From: Anaerobacillus isosaccharinicus
GTDB lineage: Bacteria; Bacillota; Bacilli; Bacillales; Anaerobacillaceae
DNA: 64,000 nt
Reading direction: 5' to 3'
NCBI RefSeq assembly: GCF_001866075.3
Contig: NZ_CP063356.1
Location: 3,648,164-3,712,163, forward strand
Position 1 is the first letter of the stretch. Every line of letters starts with the position of its first letter. Under the pieces are notes generated by a model, which did no database searches, was not told the origin of the DNA, and saw nothing but the letters and a program-made list of their open reading frames with translations. Below are positions 7,986 through 16,256 of this stretch, one piece after another. A program made the position numbers and the translations under genes.

Positions 7986-8465
7986 CTCATCTAGTTTATT
8001 TTATAGCAATAATATAACACAGAAATTGTTAGTAATATTTAGCAATTTAAAGGTAAGACACTTTCTGTTAGACGGATAGAATTAACCGTGATTGCAAAGT
8101 GATTTATTAAACCGAACTGTACCTAGTAGACAACCCATTATTTTTCGAAATTTAATCTTTTTTCTTAAATAATTTTATCTTTTCACAAATTCCTTCATTT
8201 TCTCCGCCTTTTTGTTAAACTCTCCCCCATTTTTGATACATTTTGATACTAATATCTATTAATCTTCCTATGGTGAAGTTTTGTTTGATTTCATAAAAAG
8301 ACAGTTAAAAAATTTGGTTAAAAAATGATTTTTCTCTAATAAATACCTTGATATTCCTATAAAAAAACGAAGGTAGGAAGATAAATATTGTTACTGGTAA
8401 ATTTTCTAAGTGTTCCAGTTTGATAATTAGGGGAGTAATCTAAAAGAAAAGATAGGAGGTTTTTT
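7986..8465. other. Non-coding AT-rich stretch
   Basis: 480 bp between divergent genes. T-rich tracts, no credible ORF. Promoters for the minus-strand gene (right next to 7985) and for the GIY-YIG gene (ending with TAGGAGG at 8454) must lie here; I see no strong conserved boxes and no array repeat. Confidence 0.5.
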
Positions 8466-9158
8466 ATGATTGTCCCTGATTTACCAGGCATTTTTGTAAT
8501 CTGTAATTATACGGAGAATAAGTATTTTTTTAGTTTTTCTAAGCAATCAATGTATGCAACTTGTTCAAAGCACTTCTATAAAATTCGAAGAGGAAATCAT
8601 ACAAATAAAGAACTAAATAAATTGCATAAAGCATTGATACTAGGTCACCAAATTGAGTATCATCAAGTAATTTCATCAAAATATATAAATGAAGAGTTGT
8701 GGGATTCAAAATACACTAATATTGTTAATAAACTTTACCAACTAATCCATGCTTTATCTACTTTTAACTCGATGTATGGTTACAACAATTCGGACTTACA
8801 AACACGGGAAGTTTCTTATACTGATTATGGAATATACATTATTATAGTCAGAAACAAGATAACGGACCACCGCAAATTTTATATTGGAAAAGCAGAGCTT
8901 CCTAATGGAATAAAAGTAAGACTTCAATATCATAAGTACGAGCTAGAAGCTGACAGACATACAAATAAGGAACTACAAAATGACTTCAATAAGAAAGAAA
9001 ATGAAACAATATTTAAACCGTTAATTACTTTCTTTCCAAATGAAATAACAAGTGTTGAATTAGCTACATTAGAGGTACACATGATGGCGATTTTGAGAGC
9101 GATTTACCCAGGTCGCGGCTATAACAAAAATGCTAAGGGGATAATACTGCATTTATAG
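8466..9158 (+). CDS. Protein with two GIY-YIG-like domains
   Basis: 230 aa; TAGGAGG upstream. The second half carries a GIY-YIG core: GIYIIIVRN, FYIGKA, an arginine in VRLQYHKYELE and a glutamate in ATLEVHMMA. The first half repeats the fold in degenerate form (GIFVICNY, then FFSFSKQS in place of YIG), and both halves share a motif: RGNHTNKELNK against DRHTNKELQND. The N-terminal copy therefore appears catalytically dead. GIY-YIG proteins are mostly DNA nucleases of mobile elements; this one lies next to parA. Confidence 0.6.
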   Translation: MIVPDLPGIFVICNYTENKYFFSFSKQSMYATCSKHFYKIRRGNHTNKELNKLHKALILGHQIEYHQVISSKYINEELWDSKYTNIVNKLYQLIHALSTFNSMYGYNNSDLQTREVSYTDYGIYIIIVRNKITDHRKFYIGKAELPNGIKVRLQYHKYELEADRHTNKELQNDFNKKENETIFKPLITFFPNEITSVELATLEVHMMAILRAIYPGRGYNKNAKGIILHL

Positions 9159-9285
9159 GATAATTCTAACTTCGTTTTCTTATAACAATAAAAAAGTTAA
9201 CAAATATATAAAGGATAATTGAAAATCTCTTATAAATATAGGAATGTAGGAAGACGATTTTTTATTTTGATTGGAGAGATTTATT

Positions 9286-10092
9286 ATGAAAGTATTGTTG
9301 TGTGGCTTGATAAAAGGTGGATGTGGCAAAACTACAACAAGTGTTTTGGTTGCGAAACAGTTGGCAGAACGAGGGTTTAAAATTTTATATATTGACTTTG
9401 ATAGTCAAATGAATGGAACAGAATTTATTGCATTAAATTCTTCAGTTGAACCAAGTGCATACTTAGAAAAAAATATATTCAAAGCAATTCAAGAAGAGAG
9501 TTTAAAAGAAAATATTATTATGCTTGATGATAAAATTCATATTATTGCAGGGTCCTCCTGGATTAATCAATTTGAATTGTTAATGAACCAAAAGAAGGTT
9601 AAAGATAGGCATCTATATATTAGGAGATTATTGGGTGAATTGGTTAAGCAAAAAGATTATGACTTTTGTATTTTAGATATGTCTCCAAGTCTTTCAGCCT
9701 TAAACACTTCGGTACAAGCTGCTGCGTCTCATCATATTGTTACCACGGAATCTGGGTATTTCTCTTTAAAAAAGGTACCTGAATATATCAATAGTATACA
9801 ATCTTTACAAAAACGATATAATGTCCCGTCGACAATCCTAGGAATATCAATTTGTTTATTAGATAGCCGTGCAGCCTTTGAGAAAAAAGTGGTCGCTACA
9901 CTCAAACAAAATTTCAATGGACTAGTGTTTGAAACCATTGTTAGAAGAAAGGCTCTGTTAAAGAGTTATACAGCAACTGGATATCCGGTGAAAAAGTACA
10001 AAAAAGATATAGTTGCACTTGCTGAATACTCGGCTTTAACTGATGAAATTCTTGTTAGATTAAAAATGAAAAATAACAAGGTTGGTGTTTAA
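9286..10092 (+). CDS. parA: ParA/Soj-type partition ATPase
   Basis: 268 aa; start at 9286 behind TTGGAGAG. Deviant Walker A KGGCGKTTTS (about 11-20), switch I-like FDSQMNGT, Walker B DFCILDMSPS. Small plasmid-type ParA without an N-terminal HTH. It binds DNA non-specifically with ATP and moves cargo bound by its partner. The next gene starts 2 bp after its stop and is the likely partner. Presence suggests a plasmid or plasmid-derived island. Confidence 0.88.
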   Translation: MKVLLCGLIKGGCGKTTTSVLVAKQLAERGFKILYIDFDSQMNGTEFIALNSSVEPSAYLEKNIFKAIQEESLKENIIMLDDKIHIIAGSSWINQFELLMNQKKVKDRHLYIRRLLGELVKQKDYDFCILDMSPSLSALNTSVQAAASHHIVTTESGYFSLKKVPEYINSIQSLQKRYNVPSTILGISICLLDSRAAFEKKVVATLKQNFNGLVFETIVRRKALLKSYTATGYPVKKYKKDIVALAEYSALTDEILVRLKMKNNKVGV

Positions 10093-10094
10093 AA

Positions 10095-10550
10095 ATGAAG
10101 AAAAATGACGTTTTTAAATTTGAATTAAAGGAGAATGATGATGTTTTTTCATTTGAAACAAGTGCTATTGATAATTATCAAGAGGAGTACTTAGATAATT
10201 TTACAAACCCAACAAAACCAAGAAAAAATTTAGCTGACTATCGGAAAGTAAACACGAAATTTGATGTGAAATTGCACCGAATTCTTAAAACTTATTGTGC
10301 AGAGAACGATTTGAAGAAAAATAGTATTTTTATGGAGGCTTTAGAACAGTTTAGTGAAAAATTCACTAAAAATAATGTTATAAGCTATAACTTTGGTGAA
10401 AAGAAACAGTTTAACTTTGAGTTGCCAAATGATTTTTTTAGGAAAATAAAAGTTTTGGCAGTGAAAAATGAAATTATGCTAGCTGATATCTATGAATATG
10501 CAATTATATATTATCTTGAGGAGATAGGGGTTTTAAAGACGAACGATTAA
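10095..10550 (+). CDS. Probable ParA partner, small DNA-binding adaptor
   Basis: 151 aa, two bases after parA. The acidic N-terminus (1-45) is followed by a helical region (FDVKLHRILKTYCAENDLKKNSIFMEALEQF) with the pattern of ribbon-helix-helix / plasmid CopG-type proteins, then a second similar segment (LPNDFFRKIKVLAVKNEIMLADIYEYAI): two RHH-like repeats. No ParB N-domain. By position it is the centromere-binding partner (ParB/ParR analogue). No obvious parS was seen. Confidence 0.6.
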   Translation: MKKNDVFKFELKENDDVFSFETSAIDNYQEEYLDNFTNPTKPRKNLADYRKVNTKFDVKLHRILKTYCAENDLKKNSIFMEALEQFSEKFTKNNVISYNFGEKKQFNFELPNDFFRKIKVLAVKNEIMLADIYEYAIIYYLEEIGVLKTND

Positions 10551-10566
10551 ACTCGTTTGTCTTTTT
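10536..10566 (+). terminator. Terminator of the par operon
   Basis: Stem GACGAACGA / TCGTTTGTC followed by TTTTT; it overlaps the end of the partner gene. Confidence 0.8.
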
Positions 10567-10684
10567 ATCATTGTATAAAAATGAGAAGATATGAATTTAT
10601 GGAAAAGAAAGAAATAAAATTAACAGAGCTTTTCTATAAAAACTTATCATATTACTTACGTTCGAGAATTAAAACAAGAAAAAT

Positions 10685-10707
10685 GCACTCACTTCTTAAG
10701 TGTGTGC
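10685..10707. terminator. Hairpin between convergent units
   Basis: GCACTCACTT / AAGTGTGTGC with a 3-4 base loop, between the par operon and the convergent serine recombinase. AT tracts lie on both sides; probably a terminator for the minus-strand gene. Confidence 0.5.
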
Positions 10708-10730
10708 AACCTTCATTTTATTGTTATTTA

Positions 10731-11450
10731 TTACACTAAAATGGGCGGTGCTTCGTATTCACCGAGATATAATGCTTCTCTATCATATATACGTTTAACC
10801 TGCATCGCTGAAAACGCCTTATTGTCTCTGGTCGTGTGCCCTTCCATATTTAGCGTTGCTGCGATTTTCGTTAATGAGCCGATTCCTCGTAACTCGAAAG
10901 CTCTCCTAACTGTTTCAACTTTTTCTTCATTAATATATAGTTTTTTGCTGCCCTTAATAGAAAAGTAACCCAATGGTTCCTGCCCACCTATAAAACCACC
11001 ACGCCCACGCTTGTGAATTCTTCCACTTAATAGTCTGTCAGAAATTCTTGATTTTTCAAATTGTGCGAACATTCCCATCATCTGTCGCATCATAACTTTC
11101 ATCGGGTCTTGTCCAGCAAAATCCTCGTGAACAGAAAGGATTTCAATATTATAGATTAATAGTTCCTTCTCGAACCACATTTGTAAATAAAGGTCCCTAG
11201 CGAGCCGGTCATATTTTGAAATTATCATTTTACTAAAGTGTCCAGACTTTGCATCTTCAAATAGCTGATTCATTGCTTTTCGATTTTGAAGGGAACCAGA
11301 CACACCTTCATCAGTATAAATATTAAAAATCTCGTAATCTTTATTCTTGCAAAAATTTTTGCAATCTTCCTTTTGAATTGGTAATCCAAACTTGTCATCC
11401 TCAGCTTGTTCCTTAGTTGATACACGTAAATAAATAGCAACCTTTTCCAT
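10731..11450 (-). CDS. Serine recombinase (resolvase/invertase domain plus short recombinase domain)
   Basis: 239 aa. The catalytic domain starts MEKVAIYLRVSTKEQ; the nucleophile serine is Ser11 of RVS. SKYDRLARD carries the conserved arginines, followed by the long E-helix (MRQMMGMFAQFEKSRISDR). A short recombinase domain (GGQEPLGYF...VRRAFEL...) ends at about 239, so it is between resolvase size (~185) and large serine integrases (>450). A resolvase or small transposon/phage recombinase is likely; a DNA-binding HTH region is not obvious and may be incomplete. Confidence 0.8.
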   Translation of the reverse strand: MEKVAIYLRVSTKEQAEDDKFGLPIQKEDCKNFCKNKDYEIFNIYTDEGVSGSLQNRKAMNQLFEDAKSGHFSKMIISKYDRLARDLYLQMWFEKELLIYNIEILSVHEDFAGQDPMKVMMRQMMGMFAQFEKSRISDRLLSGRIHKRGRGGFIGGQEPLGYFSIKGSKKLYINEEKVETVRRAFELRGIGSLTKIAATLNMEGHTTRDNKAFSAMQVKRIYDREALYLGEYEAPPILV

Positions 11451-11470
11451 ATGATAACCTCCAAATTTTA

Positions 11471-11487
11471 TAACGCTTAAAGCGTTA
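11471..11487. promoter_or_regulatory. Palindrome upstream of the serine recombinase
   Basis: TAACGCTTAAAGCGTTA is a perfect 17-bp palindrome about 20 bp upstream of the recombinase start codon; a related AACG-rich stretch (AAACGTTT, AACCGTTA) follows to 11511. Likely an operator or a recombinase (res) subsite. Confidence 0.5.
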
Positions 11488-11810
11488 AACGTTTGCTTTC
11501 ATAACCGTTATAAATTTTTAACATTTTACCATCTGCGGATGAAATGTGTTAAAAGAAAGAAGAGTTTAATTCTGGAACAAGTAAATAAATTAATTACCTA
11601 CATTAGTTAAACAAAAATTTTAGCTGAAGATTTAAAATGAAAGAGATTTATCAAAATTAATTATTTTACAGCTTCCATTGCTATTATGTAAATTTTTACT
11701 TACATTCGATTAATTATTGTTTTTGCAGCAGCTAGAAACGTTTAAATATCTTAAAATGTTTAAATAATGGGGATAGGATTATTCTTTTACTTGTAATGTA
11801 GGAGGGAAAT
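11488..11810. other. Non-coding intergenic stretch
   Basis: About 320 bp, AT-rich, between divergent recombinase genes. Contains GAAACGTTTAAAT and AAATGTTTAAATAA near 11737-11766, short imperfect repeats upstream of the next gene. No ORF. Confidence 0.4.
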
Positions 11811-12932
11811 ATGGAAGTACTAGTTATTGATTTTAAAAAATGGCTCGAAGAGAAACAAAAGCTTTCACCGAGTACTGTTGGTGTATACCTGGCAAGCATA
11901 AGAAGTTTTTTTGATTACCATAAAGATAATTTTACAGTCGAGGAATTCAATGGATTAGAAATTGAACTAATACAACAATATTGGTTTAGTTTGACATTCC
12001 AAAACCTCCCTGAATCGTTACTAAAGTCAAGAGTATATGGTTTAAAGAAATTTAATCAATATCTTATAGATAAAGGTCTTCAGGAAAGTATTGTAGTTGA
12101 CCTCGATTACAAAAAAATATCAAATATTACCAAAGTTAAATCAAAAAAAAATCCAAAAGAGGTAGACATATATAGATTTATTGATGTAGTAAAAAAACGT
12201 GGCAATATACGTGATTTAGCAATAATAATGATAAAGTTAAAAACTACTTTGACAGTATCCGAGATAGTAAATATTAAAATGTCTGACTACAAGAAAACTG
12301 GTGTAATTCTAATAGATGAGGGGAAAAAGACGATTAATCTTGATAATGAAACTCAACTCATTATAAGTGAGTACCTTGAAGAAAGAGAGAATTTTAATTA
12401 TTCTAGTAGTCGATATTTGTTTATATCAAATAGAAGTGAAAAATTAAATGATAAGTACATTTTTATTTTATTTAGAAGGTATAGTTTACAAGCGAATTTC
12501 AGTTCAAGAATCACACCAAAGAAGCTGGAGAAACTCATGGTTCCCCGGATAGATAACAATGATGTATTTAGTAGTTTTTGTTTTACTGTTGAGGGAAAAA
12601 ATGAGCAGATATTCTTTAGAGTCTGCTTTGTTACAAAGAACTTTTATGAAGATTCGTTCGTAAAAATTAGATTATATGTAAGCGACAACGACAATAATGA
12701 AAAAATTTATCAGTTAGTTATCGCTAAACCAGATATTATAGATAATTTTATAAATGGAAGTGGTGAATTGTTTTTTGCAAAGGGCTTTCTTTTTACATAC
12801 TTCGTTTCTAAAGAAGAAATAAAAAAATTCATAATAAATTTATACAATGAAGGCGACTATAGGTTATTAACTAAAAAATTAGAAAGTATTTCAATGGATA
12901 ATAGCACATATGAAGCAATTGAAAAAAAGTGA
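11811..12932 (+). CDS. Catalytically dead tyrosine-recombinase-like protein with a novel C-terminal domain
   Basis: 373 aa; TAGGAGGG upstream. Residues 1-90 look like a SAM-like core-binding domain (LSPSTVGVYLASIRSFFDYH). Residues 120-235 follow the catalytic fold, but the usual G-L-R-x-S-E is TLTVSEIVN (Arg I to Thr) and the usual TPHKLRHT is TPKKLEKL (His, Arg and His all replaced). No GH or catalytic Tyr follows. Residues ~240-373 are a beta-rich unknown domain (FSSFCFTVEGKNEQIFFRVCF...). Probably binds recombinase-like sites without cutting: a regulator or architectural protein. Confidence 0.7.
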   Translation: MEVLVIDFKKWLEEKQKLSPSTVGVYLASIRSFFDYHKDNFTVEEFNGLEIELIQQYWFSLTFQNLPESLLKSRVYGLKKFNQYLIDKGLQESIVVDLDYKKISNITKVKSKKNPKEVDIYRFIDVVKKRGNIRDLAIIMIKLKTTLTVSEIVNIKMSDYKKTGVILIDEGKKTINLDNETQLIISEYLEERENFNYSSSRYLFISNRSEKLNDKYIFILFRRYSLQANFSSRITPKKLEKLMVPRIDNNDVFSSFCFTVEGKNEQIFFRVCFVTKNFYEDSFVKIRLYVSDNDNNEKIYQLVIAKPDIIDNFINGSGELFFAKGFLFTYFVSKEEIKKFIINLYNEGDYRLLTKKLESISMDNSTYEAIEKK

Positions 12933-13402
12933 TGTTTAGGTGAAGTTACAATCAACCATAGACCTAGCCGACAAAAGACTGCGCACACATAATACTAAGA
13001 AACTTCGCTCATGAAAACTTACGCCTGCCCACTTTTGGTTTGAACACCGTTTTATATAAGGTTAGGGGCATGATTGACTAGTTACCACTCCGAAATGTCT
13101 TGGTGTGAAGACTACTGAGTAATACATGCCTCTACATACTCATGTCACGACATGCAGTGTTTTCCCATTATTAATAAGAAGTTGTTTGGAATACGCATGA
13201 CCGTATCCTATTTCATTAAGCTTTATTAGCTAATGGGTTAACCGGTAACCCCTTTCCAATAAATTGAACTTATATATAAATTCCCAGTAAATAATTCTTA
13301 TTTCAAGGATTATTTTTTTTATTATAGACATAATAACCATGTAGGTAAGTTATCTAGTTAAGTAAACAATTTGAAAAATAATTTTGTAAGGGAGCTGCCG
13401 AT
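12933..13402. other. Non-coding stretch with strong secondary structure
   Basis: 470 bp without an ORF and visibly richer in G+C than its surroundings between 12955 and 13250. Pairings seen: TAGGGGCATG with CATGCCTCTA (about 13063 and 13125), CATGTC/GACATG (near 13141), and the near-palindrome GGGTTAACCGGTAACCC (13234-13250). It may be an ncRNA or a recombination/replication site; no known family recognised. Confidence 0.4.
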
Positions 13403-13726
13403 ATGAAGAGAATTAATAAAATTTTATTTTCTGTTAACTACACTCAAGATGGAAATAAAGTGGTTATAAAAGGGGATAATCCCCTTTCCCCCAATGATAA
13501 ATACACAGGTGAGATTGTTTTTCAAAACAGTATTCAGGCAGAGGGATTTTGTTTAACTATTAGGACATTAGAAGCTGCAATAGAGGATGATTATCGAGAT
13601 GAGTATTCAATAGTGATAGAAGATGATGTAGTCGAGATAAATACCATAACTGAGTTGAGTCCAAATAAAAAAAGAAAAATTGAAGAAAGAGTTAAAAAAA
13701 ACTCTTTCTGTTATGCCAATCGCTAA
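13403..13726 (+). CDS. Hypothetical protein
   Basis: 107 aa; AAGGGAGCTGCC upstream of ATG 13403. Beta-rich N-terminal half (ILFSVNYTQDGNKVVIKGD), acidic middle, Lys/Arg-rich C-terminus. No recognised domain. Spaced 52 bp from the next orphan gene in the same direction. Confidence 0.6.
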   Translation: MKRINKILFSVNYTQDGNKVVIKGDNPLSPNDKYTGEIVFQNSIQAEGFCLTIRTLEAAIEDDYRDEYSIVIEDDVVEINTITELSPNKKRKIEERVKKNSFCYANR

Positions 13727-13778
13727 AAAAGTTAAGTTTTACTCATTAACAAAAATGTAATTGAAGGGAGTCTAAACT

Positions 13779-14231
13779 ATGTTTATTAATATTGATACTT
13801 TTGATGATGATTTAGTAGAAGTAATAAGACTAAAAAGCGAACAATTTGAAGGGAATTCATCATACGTGGTAGAACTGTATTTGTCTAGATATCTGACCTT
13901 ATTAAGACAATATAGAAATGACCTATTCAACATCTTTAAGAATAACGAGTTAATGGCAATTGTAGATGCACTAAATGCTACTCTATTTTCAGCTACTAAT
14001 TTGGATGAATTGCCAAAATCAATCATATCTGGGGTTGAGTATGATGGATTAAACCTAAAGTGGAAAGTGGATAGCGAAACTTTTGTAAGAAAGTTAAAAG
14101 ATTTGTCAGTTGCACATTGTCATGCTCTCCTTGATTTTTCGGATTACTTTTGGGCTGATGTTAGAAAGAACTTTTTCTATGAGGGGGATAGAATAGAAAA
14201 AATTAAAGGGGAGTTACTGAATTCCAGATAA
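13779..14231 (+). CDS. Hypothetical protein with a decayed paralogue downstream
   Basis: 150 aa; GAAGGGAG upstream. Mainly helical, acidic; no known family. The segment around residues 85-125 (GVEYDGLNLKWKVDSETF...KLKDLSVAH) recurs in degenerate form at 14476-14590, showing a tandem duplication followed by decay. Confidence 0.6.
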   Translation: MFINIDTFDDDLVEVIRLKSEQFEGNSSYVVELYLSRYLTLLRQYRNDLFNIFKNNELMAIVDALNATLFSATNLDELPKSIISGVEYDGLNLKWKVDSETFVRKLKDLSVAHCHALLDFSDYFWADVRKNFFYEGDRIEKIKGELLNSR

Positions 14232-14475
14232 TTTATAGATTGAGTTCTATTTGAATTGAATTACTTAGTTGATTTGAAGTATAAAAGAACAGTTAGATGC
14301 AGTCGGTTCGTCGGTTATTTCACATTTATTAAATAAATAACTCACGTTAATGATTAGGTGTAAAAAAGATATTTTCAATCAGTTCACTGATAACTAACTG
14401 AAATTAATTATCGATTCGAGTTACGGTACTATGTTTTCTATTAAAAGTTTCTTTTTTCACAAAATCTGGTAATAG

Positions 14476-14590
14476 ATGTTATTTTTTCAGAAGGTTTTGA
14501 TACAAAGTGGAAGGTGGAACGACAAACATTAATGGAAAAACTCAAGTAGCTGAGCGTTTCATAAGTTAACGAGTTTATAGATTTTTGATA
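14476..14590 (+). pseudogene. Decayed copy of the 13779 gene
   Basis: Reads SEGFDTKWKVERQTLMEKLK, a stop, then LSV, aligned to the parent's VEYDGLNLKWKVDSET...LKDLSV. In-frame stops and a missing N-terminal half show it is not functional. The rest of 14232-14670 holds no other gene. Confidence 0.6.
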
Positions 14591-14670
14591 GAATTTTGTG
14601 CAGACATTACCAAGTACCGGTCGGTGATTTTATAAAATAAAAAGGTTAATTAAATTCCTGGAGGTGCATT

Positions 14671-15045
14671 TTGGGTAAACTGGTTGTAGTTAATTCAGAA
14701 ACAGCTGGAAGAGAAGAAAGCTTGAAAAATTTTTATAGAAGTGCGGGAATCTTACTTGCTAAACATGATAAATTAAACCCGGATTACATTAAAAAGACGG
14801 GGTCTTTTCACAGTATTATTCATAATTTGCATAATATTAGTGGGATAAAAAACAAATTAATTATTTTGTTTGAAGACCATACGCATAAAATAAATTTAGA
14901 TGATGAAGAATTCAGAGCGCACATGGCAAACATCTTGATATTTTCACTAGAAGGTAAAAAATTAACAAGACAAGAAGTGGTAAAGAAAGATTATTTTTCA
15001 GTTTTTATGAGTTCATTTCTAAACGAATCACTAAAAACATCTTAA
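14671..15045 (+). CDS. Hypothetical protein
   Basis: 124 aa from TTG 14671 with CTGGAGGTG upstream. Mixed alpha/beta, slightly basic, no signal peptide or membrane segment. No family recognised. It stands alone and ends at a terminator. Confidence 0.6.
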   Translation: MGKLVVVNSETAGREESLKNFYRSAGILLAKHDKLNPDYIKKTGSFHSIIHNLHNISGIKNKLIILFEDHTHKINLDDEEFRAHMANILIFSLEGKKLTRQEVVKKDYFSVFMSSFLNESLKTS

Positions 15046-15093
15046 TTTCTTGTTATGGTGCAGGGTAATACATGGTAAAAAAAGTAGTATATA

Positions 15094-15120
15094 AAAGCTG
15101 GCGAAAATGCTAGCTTTTTT
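15094..15120 (+). terminator. Intrinsic terminator
   Basis: AAAGCTGGC / GCTAGCTTT with a GAAAAT loop, then TTTTT; ends the 14671 transcript. Confidence 0.7.
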
Positions 15121-15451
15121 GTTTGTAGAAGTATACTTTTTAGAGAATTAGTTAGGACTTCATTAGCGAGGAAATATGCAATGAAAGGTTAAATACGGAA
15201 TGTATTGAAAAGTACCTTTTTCGATATTTATTTTTCAGTTTAGAAGGGATAGCTTTAGCTTTTGATTACTGTGAGTAGCTTTGGATTATGGCGATATTTG
15301 AAATTTTTGCATCGATATTCTGAATTCTTCGGTTCGTATTGTGGTTAACTTTCTTTTTTTTCCCGTTCTATCCTCTTTTTTTCTATTATTTGTTTAATAG
15401 TTTTCAATTCTGTTTTAGTCATATTAAATTTCCTTCCCTTTACATTAAAAG
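15121..15451. other. Non-coding stretch
   Basis: About 330 bp between convergent units; T-rich near 15350-15400 (Pro/Phe-like frames only). No supported gene. Confidence 0.4.
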
Positions 15452-15781
15452 TTATAACTCGTTACTAACGAAATCAATCAAGTCCATATCATCATCTGTT
15501 AAATTATACTTTTCCCGAATATCTTCCTCTTGATGTCCGTTTTTAACCATTTCATTTGCTTTTTCAATAATTTCATCTTTACTATATTCGTATTGTTTTT
15601 TTACAACTACATTTTTAATCCCATTTTGTACTCTGAATCGCGAAATTGAACGTTCTAATAGTACATCAAGCTTACTTTCTAAAAGTTTTAAATCATTAAT
15701 ATTTTTACAATTCTTTATATCATCTTTGATGCATTTATATATAAAATTTTCATCGCTCGTCAAATAATCAATCGGTTTCAT
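15452..15781 (-). CDS. Hypothetical protein, last gene of a five-gene minus-strand operon
   Basis: 109 aa; its start overlaps the stop of the upstream gene by 14 bases, indicating coupling. Predicted helical with charged segments (KYEYSKDEIIEKANEMVKN), ending in an acidic stretch (YNLTDDDMDLIDF) reminiscent of a small HTH (IREKYNLTDDD). No assigned function. Confidence 0.65.
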   Translation of the reverse strand: MKPIDYLTSDENFIYKCIKDDIKNCKNINDLKLLESKLDVLLERSISRFRVQNGIKNVVVKKQYEYSKDEIIEKANEMVKNGHQEEDIREKYNLTDDDMDLIDFVSNEL

Positions 15782-16256
15782 CTATAAACTCCACAACTCT
15801 AGGTTTTAACAAAATTATTTCTTGTGCATATTCATCGCTAGATAACTCTCTATCGAATTCATATCCAAATTTATCTCTAACATATTTAATTCCGTTTTCC
15901 CAATAGGTATTAACCCCAAGAGTTTCTTTATTGACCGAACAAGTCATTAAACCATCGCAATTAATTTCTGTAGATGGATAGTGGTATCTTAAAGTTAATA
16001 ATATTGAAGTAACAACGATGTCATATTCTTTTACAAAAAAAGTCCCAGTTTTAACACTGTTATAGTAATTTTCGTGATGTAAGATAAACGTTTCACACCC
16101 TTTACCAGTAACTCCGTTAAACTTAATGAATTCTGGGGAAACGAATACATTTTCCAAGACGTTTGAATAGTCCTTAATTATTTCTCGTACGTCGTTTAAG
16201 AGCTCATTATGGAATGGTTCTTTGTTTTTGTAATTCCATCTATGTAGATATCCCAT
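15768..16256 (-). CDS. Hypothetical protein; paralogue fragment lies beside IS21 copy 2
   Basis: 162 aa, starting one base inside the upstream stop (16256). Contains an aromatic-rich domain (HHENYYNSVKTGTFFVKEYD). The C-terminal segment FDRELSSDEYAQEIILLKP recurs in a remnant at 43490-43615 (FDRELSWDKYGQEIILLRP), so the gene belonged to a duplicated block. Function unknown. Confidence 0.65.
   Translation of the reverse strand: MGYLHRWNYKNKEPFHNELLNDVREIIKDYSNVLENVFVSPEFIKFNGVTGKGCETFILHHENYYNSVKTGTFFVKEYDIVVTSILLTLRYHYPSTEINCDGLMTCSVNKETLGVNTYWENGIKYVRDKFGYEFDRELSSDEYAQEIILLKPRVVEFIDETD

Noticed and set aside
10557-10739. 60-aa frame after the par operon
   Set aside because: Starts inside a terminator and crosses a second hairpin; no RBS at its first start and no family.
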